Positions 7,788 to 16,505 of a stretch of DNA of 64,000 nt are shown here, piece by piece. Position 1 is the first letter of the stretch. Each line of letters starts with the position of its first letter. Where the stretch lies: positions 620,001 through 684,000 of the forward strand of contig CAWJCN010000003.1 in assembly GCA_963841415.1 (NCBI GenBank), written 5' to 3'. Below the pieces are notes generated by a model. That model saw nothing but the letters and a program-made list of their open reading frames with translations, was not told the origin of the DNA and did no database searches. Origin of the DNA: DASUAS01 sp963841415 (GTDB lineage Bacteria; Actinomycetota; Acidimicrobiia; IMCC26256; DASPTH01). The position numbers and the translations under genes are program-made.

Positions 7788-8716
7788 TGCACTTCGCGTT
7801 CACCGACGACCAGAAGCTCTTCGCCGAGGGGCTGCGTGATCTCCTGGCCAAGGAGTGCACGCCGGCCCAGGTGCGCGCGGCGTGGGACGACGGTGCCGGC
7901 CACGACTTCGCGCTCTGGAACCACCTCGCCGAGATGGGCGTCTTCGGCATGCTCGTTCCCGAGGCCGCGGGCGGCCTCGGCGGGAACGAGGTCGACCTCG
8001 TGCTGCTGCTCGAAGAGCTGGGGCGCGCGGCGGTGCCCGGGCCGGTGTTCGAGACGGCGGCGGTCGTCGCGCCCGTGCTCGGCGACGCGGCCACGGTGGG
8101 GACCGCCGCGCTCGACGGCTCGCCGTACGTTCCGCACGCGCACGTGGCCTCCGTGGTGCTCGTCCCGGGTGGCGTCGTCCGGCCCGGCGGCGCGTCGCTC
8201 ACCGGGGTCGACTCCATCGATGGTGGGCGCCGGCTGTTCACGATCGGCGACGCGGCGGTCGAGCCGATGGCCTACGACGAAACGCTCGCGTTCGACCGCG
8301 GCGCGCTCGCGGCGGCCGCGTACCTCGTGGGGTTGAGCGAGCACATGATCGACGTGGCCGCCGAGTACGCGCGGCAACGCGAGCAGTACGGCCGCCCGAT
8401 CGGCGTGAACCAGGCGGTGAAGCACCTGCTGGCCGATGCGCTGTTGCAGGTCGAGTTCGCCAAGCCCGCGGTCTACCGCGCCGCGTGGTCGGTGGCCGAG
8501 GACGAGCCCACCCGCAGTCGCGACGTGTCGATGGCGAAGGCATTCGCGAGCGACGCCGCGTACCGGTCGAGCCGGAGCGCGATGCAGGTGCATGGCGCGA
8601 TCGGTTACACCTGGGAAGCTGATCTCCAGCTTTGGATGAAGAAGGCGTGGGCCCTGCAGCGGGCGTGGGGTGAGGCCACGTTCCATCGCCGGCGTGTGGC
8701 CGACGCCGTCCTGTGA
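7787..8716 (+). CDS. Acyl-CoA dehydrogenase, small partner subunit
   Basis: A 309-residue acyl-CoA dehydrogenase homologue, short because the middle beta domain is reduced. It starts MHFAFTDDQKLFAEGLRDLL, has MLVPEAAGGLGGNEVDL near residue 50, REQYGRPIGVNQAVKH near 200 and VHGAIGYTWEADLQLW near 270. The ATG overlaps the stop of the large subunit gene, so translational coupling is likely. The pair probably makes one heteromeric dehydrogenase. A similar pair lies at 18250-20400. The substrate is unknown; this architecture is usual for bulky, ring-containing acyl-CoAs. Confidence 0.9.
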   Translation: MHFAFTDDQKLFAEGLRDLLAKECTPAQVRAAWDDGAGHDFALWNHLAEMGVFGMLVPEAAGGLGGNEVDLVLLLEELGRAAVPGPVFETAAVVAPVLGDAATVGTAALDGSPYVPHAHVASVVLVPGGVVRPGGASLTGVDSIDGGRRLFTIGDAAVEPMAYDETLAFDRGALAAAAYLVGLSEHMIDVAAEYARQREQYGRPIGVNQAVKHLLADALLQVEFAKPAVYRAAWSVAEDEPTRSRDVSMAKAFASDAAYRSSRSAMQVHGAIGYTWEADLQLWMKKAWALQRAWGEATFHRRRVADAVL

Positions 8717-8751
8717 CCATCGCATGTTCGTGGGGTGGGGTGGCGTGATCC

Positions 8752-10323
8752 GTGCGCACTGACCTCGAGTTCCGCACCATTCCCGCACTCGTCAGCGCCA
8801 GCGCGCGGCGCTTTCCCGATCTCGAAGGTCTCGTCGACGGCGACCTGCGCCTCACGTTTCCCGAGCTGGCCGCGCGCATCGACGAGACGTCGCGTGCGTT
8901 CATCGCTGCCGGGTTGCAGGCTGGCGATCGCGTCGGCATATGGGCGCCGAACATCGCCGAGTGGGTGTTCAGCGCACTCGGTGCGATCAACGCGGGCGGC
9001 GTGCTCGTGCCGCTCAACACCCGCTTCAAGGGTGCGGAAGCCGCCGACGTGCTGGGTCGCAGCCGGGCGCGGTTCCTCGGCACCGTGAACGGATTTCTCG
9101 GCACCGACTACGTCGCCATGCTGCGCGAGGCCGGTGTCCCCGACATGCTGGAGCGGATCATCGTGCTGCAGGGCGACGCGCCCGACGGCACGACGTCGTT
9201 CGCCGAGTTCCTGTCGCACGCGAGCGATGTGTCGGCCGACGTCGCACGAGCGAGGGTCGACGCGGTCGGCCCCGACGACATCGCCGACATCATCTTCACC
9301 TCCGGCACCACGGGGAAGCCGAAGGGTGCCATGACAACGCACGCCCAGACGTTGCGAACGTTCGACGCGTGGGCGAACACGGTCGGTCTCGCGCGTGGCG
9401 ACCGGTACCTCGTGGTGAACCCGTTCTTCCACACCTTCGGCTACAAGGCCGGGATCATCGCCTGTTTCATCAAGGGCGCGACGATCGTGCCCGAGCCGGT
9501 CTTCGACGTTCCCGCGGTGCTCGCCCACGTCGCCGCCGAGCGCATCACCACGCTGCCGGGCCCGCCCACGCTGTACCTCTCGATCCTCGACCACCCGAAC
9601 CGCGACGCCTACGACCTTTCGTCGCTGCGCCTCGCGGTGACCGGCGCGGCTCCGGTGCCGGTCGAGATGATCCGCCGGATGCGCGAGGAGCTGACGTTCC
9701 GCACCATCGTCACCGCGTACGGCCTGACCGAGTCGACGGGCACGGTCTCCATCTGCCGCGCCGACGACGATCCCGAGACCATCTCGCACACCTCCGGCCG
9801 TGCGATCGACGGCCTCGAGGTGCGCATCGTCGACGACGACGGCAACGAGGTGCCGCGCGGTGAAGCCGGCGAGATCGTGTGCCGGGGCTTCAACGTGATG
9901 GTCGGCTACTTCGAGGACGAAGCCGCGACCCGGCAGGCGATCGACGCCGACGGCTGGCTGCACACCGGCGACATCGGGGTGATGGACGGCCGCGGCTACC
10001 TGCAGATCACCGACCGCAAGAAGGACATGTTCATCGTCGGCGGGTTCAACGTGTACCCCGCCGAAGTCGAGAACGCGATCCTCGCCCATCCCGACGTGGC
10101 GCAGGTCGCGTTGGTGAGCGCGCCCGACGCGCGCATGGGCGAGGTGGGGGTCGCGTTCGTGGTGCCGCGCACGGCTGCGACGATCGATCCCGACGAGCTC
10201 CGCGCGTGGTGCACGCCACGCATGGCCAACTACAAGGTGCCGCGCCGCGTGGTCGTCGTCGACGCGCTACCGGTCAACGCCAGCGGCAAGGTGCTGAAGT
10301 ACGAGCTGCGGGAGCGAGTCTGA
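8752..10323 (+). CDS. FadD3-like AMP-forming acyl-CoA ligase
   Basis: A 523-residue ANL-superfamily ligase that adenylates a carboxylic acid and transfers it to CoA. The P-loop is IIFTSGTTGKPKGAM near residue 182; AYGLTESTG near 322, GWLHTGDIG near 402, and the hinge and C-terminal lysine region DRKKDMFIVGGFNVYPAE and NASGKVLKYELRE follow. The segment around VNPFFHTFGYKAGIIACF and LPGPPTLY is, from memory, very close to mycobacterial FadD3, which activates the HIP steroid ring remnant. This supports a ring-containing acid as substrate but does not prove it. Start is GTG at 8752. It overlaps the next gene by four bases. Confidence 0.9.
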   Translation: MRTDLEFRTIPALVSASARRFPDLEGLVDGDLRLTFPELAARIDETSRAFIAAGLQAGDRVGIWAPNIAEWVFSALGAINAGGVLVPLNTRFKGAEAADVLGRSRARFLGTVNGFLGTDYVAMLREAGVPDMLERIIVLQGDAPDGTTSFAEFLSHASDVSADVARARVDAVGPDDIADIIFTSGTTGKPKGAMTTHAQTLRTFDAWANTVGLARGDRYLVVNPFFHTFGYKAGIIACFIKGATIVPEPVFDVPAVLAHVAAERITTLPGPPTLYLSILDHPNRDAYDLSSLRLAVTGAAPVPVEMIRRMREELTFRTIVTAYGLTESTGTVSICRADDDPETISHTSGRAIDGLEVRIVDDDGNEVPRGEAGEIVCRGFNVMVGYFEDEAATRQAIDADGWLHTGDIGVMDGRGYLQITDRKKDMFIVGGFNVYPAEVENAILAHPDVAQVALVSAPDARMGEVGVAFVVPRTAATIDPDELRAWCTPRMANYKVPRRVVVVDALPVNASGKVLKYELRERV

Positions 10324-11798
10324 GCGCGCTCCCCGTCATCGTCGGCGTCGGGCAGGTCACCCATCGAGACGACGACGACCTCGGACCGGCCGAGCCGCTG
10401 GAGCTCCTGCTCGCCGCCGCACACGCTGCTGCCGACGACGCCGGCGCGCGCTTGCTCGACCAGGTCGACTCGATCGAGCTCATGCCGATCGGATCATGGC
10501 CCTACGACGATCTCGGTGGTCTCGTCGTCGAGCGGCTCGGCCTCGACGCGGCGCGGGTCCGCGCCCGCGTGCACCCGGTCGGCGGTGAGACGCCGCCGCG
10601 TGCCGTCGACGCGTCGGCGGCACGCATCGCGAACGGCGACGGGCGCGTCGTGCTGGTCGCCGGCGCGGAGGGCACGCGCGCGGCCACGCGGGCGCGACGA
10701 GCGGGCGTCGAGCTCCCGTGGACGCCACCGGGCACCCGCCCGACGCTCCCGGCGCTCGGACCCGAGCTCGAGCGAGCCGCCGCGGTCGGCATCAGCCGCG
10801 CCATCAGCGGCTTCCCGCTGTACGAGCACGCGCTGAGGGCGCACGAGCGGGCTTCCCTTGCCGACGCGCAAGCGGAGTCCGCGACGATCTGGTCCGAGCT
10901 CACGCGGGTCGCGGCGGCGAACCCGTACGCATGGTCACGGGAGGTCCGCGCCAGCGACGAGCTCCTGCGGGTGGGACCCGACAACCGCATGGTGTCGTTC
11001 CCGTATCCCAAGCTGCTCAGCGCCAACCCGTACGTGAACCAGGGCGCGGCACTGCTCCTCACCGACATCGAGACCGCACGCGCGGCCGGGGTACCGGAGG
11101 ATCGCTGGGTGCACCCGCTCGGCGGCGCCGGTGCCGACGAGCCCCCCGATCCCCGCACCCGCGCCGCGTACCACCACGTGCCCGCGCTCGACGTCACCGT
11201 CCGCGACGTGCAGGAGGTCACCGGCACGAGCAGCGACGACTACGACGTCGTCGAGTTGTACAGCTGCTTCCCGGTCATGCCCAAGCTCACCCGCCGCGCG
11301 CTCGGCCGTCCTGCCGACGCTGCGATCTCGGTCACCGGGGGACTGTCGTACTTCGGCGGTCCCGGCAGCAACTACCTGACCCATGCCGTCGCGACCATGG
11401 TGGAGCACCTCCGCGCCGACGGTGGCACCGGGTTCATCCACGGTGTCGGGATGTTCAACACGAAACACCATGCGCTGGTGCTCGCCGACCACCCGCGTGA
11501 CGACGGCGCCTACCCGTCCCTGCTGTTCGACGTGGGCGCGTCCCGGCCCCCGGTGACAGCGGCGGTGCCGGTCGTGGAGGACTACGCGGGCTGGGCGACG
11601 GTGCTCGCGTGCACCGTCCTGTACGACCGTGCCGACGACCCCGAGCGCGGGACGGTGATCGCAACCGGTGCCCGCGGCGAACGGGTGGCCGCAGCGGTGC
11701 TCGATCCCGACACGCTGCACGAGCTCACCGCGGGTACGGAGCCGGTCGGCCGGCAGGGCACCGTGACGGTGGGCGACATTCCCGAGTTCAGGATGTGA
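10320..11798 (+). CDS. Non-canonical thiolase-fold protein (acetyl-CoA acetyltransferase-like), CTG start inferred
   Basis: A thiolase-superfamily protein of about 492 residues, homologous to actinobacterial proteins annotated as acetyl-CoA acetyltransferase. The conserved N-terminus PVIVGVGQVTHRDDDD begins right after the ligase stop, with no ATG, GTG or TTG in frame nearby. The best start is CTG at 10320, overlapping the ligase TGA and preceded by GGGAG at about 10311. The nucleophilic cysteine position reads GGETPP with no cysteine, so ordinary thiolysis is unlikely. Conserved C-terminal blocks are VTGGLSYFGGPGSNY near residue 338 and FIHGVGMFNTKHH near 370. It may be an aldolase- or Claisen-type variant; the function is not settled. 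Confidence 0.8.
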   Translation: MSALPVIVGVGQVTHRDDDDLGPAEPLELLLAAAHAAADDAGARLLDQVDSIELMPIGSWPYDDLGGLVVERLGLDAARVRARVHPVGGETPPRAVDASAARIANGDGRVVLVAGAEGTRAATRARRAGVELPWTPPGTRPTLPALGPELERAAAVGISRAISGFPLYEHALRAHERASLADAQAESATIWSELTRVAAANPYAWSREVRASDELLRVGPDNRMVSFPYPKLLSANPYVNQGAALLLTDIETARAAGVPEDRWVHPLGGAGADEPPDPRTRAAYHHVPALDVTVRDVQEVTGTSSDDYDVVELYSCFPVMPKLTRRALGRPADAAISVTGGLSYFGGPGSNYLTHAVATMVEHLRADGGTGFIHGVGMFNTKHHALVLADHPRDDGAYPSLLFDVGASRPPVTAAVPVVEDYAGWATVLACTVLYDRADDPERGTVIATGARGERVAAAVLDPDTLHELTAGTEPVGRQGTVTVGDIPEFRM

Positions 11799-11799
11799 G

Positions 11800-11862
11800 G
11801 AGATGCAGCGGAGCCGTGCCCGGAGGGCGGGACGGCGCAGCGGAATCGACGAATGAGAGGAG
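11800..11862 (+). repeat. Dispersed ~60-bp intergenic repeat, copy 2
   Basis: Reads GAGATGCAGCGGAGCCGTGC, then CCGGAGGGCGGGACGGCG and GCGGAATCGACGAATGAGAG. It lies between the thiolase-like gene and the aldehyde dehydrogenase, in the direction of transcription. Confidence 0.8.
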
Positions 11863-11896
11863 CTACGGTTCCCACCACGCGACCGGAGGAGAAAAG

Positions 11897-13345
11897 GTGA
11901 ACCGAGACAAGTTCTTCATCGGGGGCGACTGGGTCGCCCCGGCCGGGTCCGACCAGCTCGCGGTGATCTCGCCCCACACCGAAGAGGTCATCGCCAAGGT
12001 CCCGGAGGCGACCACCGCCGACGTCGACCGCGCCGTCGCCGCCGCCCGCCTGGCCAACGACTCGGGCCCCTGGCCGCAGATGGCTCCGGCCGAGCGCGCC
12101 GACGTCATCGCCGCCATCTCGGCCGGCATCCAGGCCCGCTACGAGGAGATGGCCCGCACGATCTCGGAGGAGATGGGTTCGCCGATCACCTGGGCGGTCA
12201 TGGGCCAGGTCTTCGCCGCCACGATGGTGCTCGACTTCTACGCCGGTCTCGCGCGTGAGTACTCCTTCGAGGAGCGGAGGGCCGGCGTGCTGGGGCCCAC
12301 GCTCGTGCGTCGGGAGCCGGTCGGCGTCGTCGGCGCGATCGTTCCGTGGAACGTGCCGCTGTTCGTGACCGCGCTCAAGCTCGGTCCGGCCCTGGCGTCG
12401 GGGTCGACGGTCGTGCTCAAGCCCGCGCCGGAGACACCCCTGGACGCGTACCTCCTCGCGGAGGTTGCCCAGGAGGCCGGGCTGCCCGCCGGTGTGCTCA
12501 ACGTCGTGCAGGCCGACCGCGAGGTGAGCGAATATCTCGTGCGGCACCCCGACACCGACAAGATCTCGTTCACCGGATCCGGGGTCGCAGGCCGCAAGAT
12601 CGGCGCGATCTGTGGTGAGCAGCTCAAGCGCTGCACGCTCGAGCTCGGTGGCAAGTCGGCGGCGATCATCCTCGACGACGCCGACCTCGAGTCGACCGTC
12701 GCCGGCTTGATGCCCAACGCGATCATGAACAACGGCGAGGCGTGCGTCGCGCAGACGCGCATCCTCGCGTCGCGGGCACGCTACGGCGACGTCGTCGACG
12801 CAGTGGCGAGCGCCGCCGCCGCGCTCAAGGTGGGTGACCCGCTCGACCCCGAGACCGCGGTCGGTCCCATGTTCGCGTCGCGCCACCGCGACCGCGTCGA
12901 GGGCTACATCGCCAAGGGTCGCGAGGAGGGTGCGCGGGTCGTCACCGGCGGCGGCCGCCCGGCGGGCTTCGACAAGGGTTGGTACGTCGAGCCCACGATC
13001 TTCGCCGACGTCGACAACAAGATGACGATCGCGCAGGAGGAGATCTTCGGACCGGTCCTCGCCGTCATCCCCTACGACGACGTCGACGACGCCGTGCGCA
13101 TCGCCAACGACTCCGACTACGGGCTCTCGGGCTCGGTGTGGACCGGTGACCCGCAGTCCGGGGTCGACGTCGCCCGCCGCGTGCGCACCGGCACGTACGG
13201 CGTGAACGGCATGGGGATGGACTTCTCGTCGCCGTTCGGCGGCTTCAAGGACTCGGGCCTCGGGCGCGAGCTCGGGCCCGAAGGCCTGGCCGAGTACCTC
13301 GAGTCGAAGACGATCGTCCTGCCCCAGGGCTTCGAACCTGCCTGA
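11897..13345 (+). CDS. NAD(P)-dependent aldehyde dehydrogenase
   Basis: A 482-residue aldehyde dehydrogenase oxidising an aldehyde to its acid. Visible are IVPWNVPLF near residue 152, the cofactor turn ISFTGSGVAGRK near 226, the general-base Glu in LELGGKSAA near 251, the catalytic Cys in NNGEACVAQTR near 284 and EEIFGPVLAV near 382. GTG at 11897 follows GGAGGAGAAAAG, which fixes the start; longer in-frame starts pass through the repeat and were rejected. It sits at the end of the first plus-strand catabolic operon, perhaps with its own promoter. A paralogue lies at 33576. The substrate is unknown. Confidence 0.92.
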   Translation: MNRDKFFIGGDWVAPAGSDQLAVISPHTEEVIAKVPEATTADVDRAVAAARLANDSGPWPQMAPAERADVIAAISAGIQARYEEMARTISEEMGSPITWAVMGQVFAATMVLDFYAGLAREYSFEERRAGVLGPTLVRREPVGVVGAIVPWNVPLFVTALKLGPALASGSTVVLKPAPETPLDAYLLAEVAQEAGLPAGVLNVVQADREVSEYLVRHPDTDKISFTGSGVAGRKIGAICGEQLKRCTLELGGKSAAIILDDADLESTVAGLMPNAIMNNGEACVAQTRILASRARYGDVVDAVASAAAALKVGDPLDPETAVGPMFASRHRDRVEGYIAKGREEGARVVTGGGRPAGFDKGWYVEPTIFADVDNKMTIAQEEIFGPVLAVIPYDDVDDAVRIANDSDYGLSGSVWTGDPQSGVDVARRVRTGTYGVNGMGMDFSSPFGGFKDSGLGRELGPEGLAEYLESKTIVLPQGFEPA

Positions 13346-13382
13346 GGGGGCCGCCGCATCAAGAGAGCCGCGGCCCGACGAG

Positions 13383-14221
13383 GTGGGTGAACGCCCCGTC
13401 GTCTGCTGCTGCGTGCCGGGCGGCGGGATGTCGCGCGGCGACTTCGACGTGCAGGCGCCGCCGTCGATCGGCAACTCCAGCATGGCGCGCCACCTGGTTG
13501 ACCACGGGTTCGGCGTGGTCACGCTCGACCCGCCTGCAGTGGGCGAGAGCGACATTCCCGACGACGGCTCTTCGCTCACGCCCGACGTCGTCGCCGACGT
13601 GAACGCCCACGCGTTCGCGACCGTCATGGCGGAGTGGCCCGATGCCCTCCGCGTGGGCGTCGGGCCTTCCGCAGGTGCGCTCCTCACCGTCGTGCAGCAG
13701 GCGCACCACCGGACGTACGACGTCCTGGGCCTGTTCGGTTCGGGCGCGGCGGACACCAGCAGTTTGCCCTGACTCCCGAGGAACGCGAGCAGGCTGGCGG
13801 GATCGTGGAGCTCCCGCGGCAGCGGTTCGGCGACCCGCCCGGTGGCAGCTCGACCGCGACCTCCCCGATCCTGCTCGGTGGGATGGGGGTGCGCCCGAGG
13901 CACTGGAGGCGTTGGGCTCGGTGAAGCCCCGCCTGCTGGGAATGGGTGGGTTGGCCTCGATGATCCCGGGCAGCGTCGACGCCGAGATGGCCGTGGTCGA
14001 CGTGCCCGTGTTCCTCGCTCTCGGCGAGCACGACATCGCCGGCGACCCGCACATCATCCCGGCGTGCTTCTGGCGTGACTCGGAGATTGTGGTTGTGGCC
14101 GGCGCCGGGGAGCACGAACAGCGTGAAGTCCGCGCCGGACCGCGATGCCCTGTGGAATCGGTTCGCCAGGTGGACGCGCTCCGTTGAACGACCATTTGAG
14201 ATGCGGCGTCGCGTTCGGTAG
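13383..14221 (+). pseudogene. Alpha/beta hydrolase with three frameshifts
   Basis: Conceptual joining of three frames gives a complete small alpha/beta hydrolase. Frame A (13383 to about 13765) has CCVPGGGMSRGDFD and the elbow GVGPSAGALL. Frame B (to about 13893) has LTPEEREQAGGIVELP. Frame C (to about 14115) has LLGMGGLASMIPGS and VPVFLALGEHDIAGDP. The last helix, RDALWNRFARWTRSVE, returns in frame B and stops at 14219. Each break needs only one or two bases, for example AGCCAG read as AGCAG near 13768. The gene is either decayed or affected by consensus errors. It follows the aldehyde dehydrogenase on the same strand. Confidence 0.7.
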
Positions 14222-14394
14222 GTTGCTACCCAGCGAAGCGAGGTGCGCCCGGCTGACGGGCTGGGCGTGGGTGTTTCCATCACGACGAGCGTCGAGCGCG
14301 GGTTTTCACGATCCGCCGCTGGAACGCGGCGCCGTCCCCAGCCACCTTTTCGCGCTTCGCTCCGTGCGCGGGGCATCTCTGAAAGAGAGTGTGC

Positions 14395-14976
14395 ATGCGT
14401 CGGTTCCTCCTCCTCTGCAGCCTTGTCCTCATGGTCTGCGCCTGCTTCCCTGCCGGGTCGGCGGTCGCCGACGAGTCGAGCAGTCCCTCCATCACGGTGT
14501 CGGTCGACACGGTCGTCTACGGCGATCCCGGATCGGTGCACGAGCTCGCGTCGGCCGCCGTTGACGCGTCCCTCCAGGGCAGCAGCTGCACCGTGACCGC
14601 TGTTGCCAGCAACAACGAGTCGACCCACCCCAATTCGAATCTCACCGTTGCGTCGGGCGTCAGCTCGGCTGCCATCCTCGACGTCGAATCCAGCCCGGAC
14701 AAGGTGACCGACGGCGACGGCACCCTCGTGCTCGGCACCCAGCTCACCGTGTCGGTGACGCTCGGCGGTGACGGTGTGTTCTCCGGCGGCGTTGAGGTGA
14801 CGGTCACCTGTCAGAGCCCGCCGCCCACGACCACGGAGCCGCCAACCACCACGTCGCCTCCGCCAACGACCACGGTGCCCGTTGGCCCCATCGTCGAGGT
14901 GACGACGGCGATGCGCACGCCGCCGGTCGCGGTGGCGGCCGCCCCCGTGCCGGCACAGCCGCAGACGACGGGGTAG
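14395..14976 (+). CDS. Secreted protein with Pro/Thr-rich C-terminal tail
   Basis: A 193-residue predicted exported protein of unknown function. Residues 1-24 form a Sec signal peptide, FLLLCSLVLMVCACFPAG, with likely cleavage after GSAVA. The mature part (25-140) is rich in Ser, Thr, Val and Gly in an all-beta pattern with two cysteines. The tail, PPPTTTEPPTTTSPPPTTTV onward, is a flexible wall-type linker common in Acidimicrobiia-like proteins, ending in PQTTG with no sorting signal. The ATG at 14395 follows AAAGAGAG; a GTG six bases upstream is the alternative. It stands alone between a broken hydrolase and an amidohydrolase-like gene. Confidence 0.72.
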   Translation: MRRFLLLCSLVLMVCACFPAGSAVADESSSPSITVSVDTVVYGDPGSVHELASAAVDASLQGSSCTVTAVASNNESTHPNSNLTVASGVSSAAILDVESSPDKVTDGDGTLVLGTQLTVSVTLGGDGVFSGGVEVTVTCQSPPPTTTEPPTTTSPPPTTTVPVGPIVEVTTAMRTPPVAVAAAPVPAQPQTTG

Positions 14977-15052
14977 CGCGGTGGCCGCGCCTCCCCCTAG
15001 CCTCCGCCCCGATCCGCCCTGACCTGGCGGCGAAGAAGGGGGAGTGCGCGGG

Positions 15053-15964
15053 ATGACGATGCCGATCGACATCGAGATCGTCGACCTGGGGATCGGGTTC
15101 CCCTACACGTCGGTGGAGCAGAAGATGCACGCCTACGACTTCTTCCGCGCCAACCTCAAGGACGCGCAGAGCCAGAAGGAGATGGAGTTCCCCGTTCAGT
15201 ACATGTTCAAGGGCGTGCCCGACGTCGTCGCGGAGGACACCGACCTCGTCGAGTGGGTCGTCGAGAAGATGGACGCCTACAACATCCGCATCGCGCGCGT
15301 CGGGCTCGGCCCGAACGGGTTGGAGGCGCGGCGCCGGTACCCGGACCGCTTCGTGCTCGGGATGTCGGTGAACCCCAACGACATCATGGGCGCACTGCGC
15401 CAGATCGAGGAGGCGGTGTCGGAGCACGACGTCGTGAACACGATGGTGTTCCCGTCGGGCTGCGTGCCTCAGGTCGCGATCGACAGCCCGCTGATGTACC
15501 CGGTGTACGCAAAATGTGTGGAGCTCGACCTTCCGATCTGCGTGAACGGCGGAATCGTCGGCCCGCGCATGCCGAGCTGGCCGCAGGAGGTCTTTCGCTT
15601 CGACCAGGTCTGTTACGACTTCCCCGACCTCCACATCGTGATCATGCACGGCGCCGAGCCGTGGGAGGAGCTGGCCGTCAAGCTCATGCTCAAGTGGCCC
15701 GGGCTCCACTACATGACCAGCGCGTTCGCGCCGAAGCACTACCCCAAGGCGATCATCGACTACGCCAACACCCGCGGCGCCGACAAGATCATGTTCTGCG
15801 GCTACTTCCCGGCCGGGCTCACGCTGGAGCGCCAGTTCGAGGACCTGCCCAAGGTGCCGTTCCGCGACCACGTGTGGCCCAAGTTCCTCCGTGAGAACGC
15901 GCTGCGCGTGTTCAAGATCCCCGAAGCCATCGAGCGCGCCACGGGCAAGCCGTTCGCCTCGTAG
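15053..15964 (+). CDS. Amidohydrolase-2 homologue with degenerate metal site
   Basis: A 303-residue protein with the overall fold of the ACMSD-like amidohydrolases (sheet/helix pattern MVFPSGCVPQ, LPICVNGGIVG, IVIMHGAEPWEE, and the C-terminal LRENALRVFKI where paralogues have GNAARVFGF). The metal ligands are missing. The strand-1 position reads IEIVDLGIGFPYTS instead of the D/H-x-H motif, and the C-terminal WGSDYPH reads IMFCGYFPAG. It is also about 100 residues shorter than the paralogues. It may be a non-catalytic partner or use another chemistry. AAGGGGGAG precedes the ATG at 15053; GTG at 15044 is possible. Confidence 0.75.
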   Translation: MTMPIDIEIVDLGIGFPYTSVEQKMHAYDFFRANLKDAQSQKEMEFPVQYMFKGVPDVVAEDTDLVEWVVEKMDAYNIRIARVGLGPNGLEARRRYPDRFVLGMSVNPNDIMGALRQIEEAVSEHDVVNTMVFPSGCVPQVAIDSPLMYPVYAKCVELDLPICVNGGIVGPRMPSWPQEVFRFDQVCYDFPDLHIVIMHGAEPWEELAVKLMLKWPGLHYMTSAFAPKHYPKAIIDYANTRGADKIMFCGYFPAGLTLERQFEDLPKVPFRDHVWPKFLRENALRVFKIPEAIERATGKPFAS

Positions 15965-15984
15965 CCAACCGCGCTTCCCCTGCG

Positions 15985-16031
15985 TTCATTGCACGCTGGA
16001 GTACACCCAGTGTCGTCCACCGCACAATGAA
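15985..16031. terminator. Inverted repeat between convergent genes
   Basis: TTCATTG (15985-15991) and CAATGAA (16025-16031) are inverted repeats enclosing the smaller CTGG-N7-CCAG stem. It lies in the 85-bp gap between convergent genes and could end both transcripts; the long loop makes this weak. Confidence 0.3.
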
Positions 16032-16049
16032 TCCGTTGGAGCTCGAGGT

Positions 16050-16505
16050 TCAGGTCATTCGGGTCCGCTCGCCGGCGATGAATTCGGACCAACGCGGGGA
16101 GTCTGCCGGGTTCCACACGTCCTGTACGAGCGCGTCCGCTTCGGCTTCGGTGCACCAGCCCCGCGACTGCGCATACAGGCCGTAGAAGGCGCTGACCCGG
16201 TAGTTGGCGGCACAGTGGACGTGCACCTTCTGGTCGGCCCGAGCCCTCATGGCGTCGGAGAACGCCACGAAGTCGTCGTGCGTCGGGGCGTCGAATTCGA
16301 CGGGGATGTACACGTAGTCGAGGCCCTGATCGCGCACGATGCGCGCTTCGTCACCGACTGCGTGCTCGTTGCTGTCGGGCAGGAGGTTGATCACTGCCCC
16401 GTAGCCTTCGTGCCGCAGGGTTCCGAGCTGCTCGAGGTTCACCAGCCCCGAAGTCGTGACCCGATCGGACATGCGCCGGAAGTTGTAGCTGTCCTCGATG
16501 GGCAT
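16050..16505 (-). CDS. Tyrosine/dual-specificity phosphatase-like protein
   Basis: A 151-residue protein of the phosphatase-like family with a short Cys-x4-Arg loop, VHVHCAANYRVSAF, near residue 100. Other blocks are YNFRRMSDRVTTSGL at the N-terminus, GYGAVINLLPDS near 38 and GLDYVYIPVEFDAP near 62, as in phosphatase homologues of that type. The substrate is unknown. The ATG at 16505 shares one base with the stop of the upstream hydrolase gene (TGATG), so the two are translationally coupled; the longer upstream start lies in that gene and was rejected. Confidence 0.75.
   Translation of the reverse strand: MPIEDSYNFRRMSDRVTTSGLVNLEQLGTLRHEGYGAVINLLPDSNEHAVGDEARIVRDQGLDYVYIPVEFDAPTHDDFVAFSDAMRARADQKVHVHCAANYRVSAFYGLYAQSRGWCTEAEADALVQDVWNPADSPRWSEFIAGERTRMT

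Noticed and set aside
15985..16031. Cruciform-like attachment site
   Set aside because: No recombinase gene or duplicated core nearby; a weak convergent terminator is the simpler reading.
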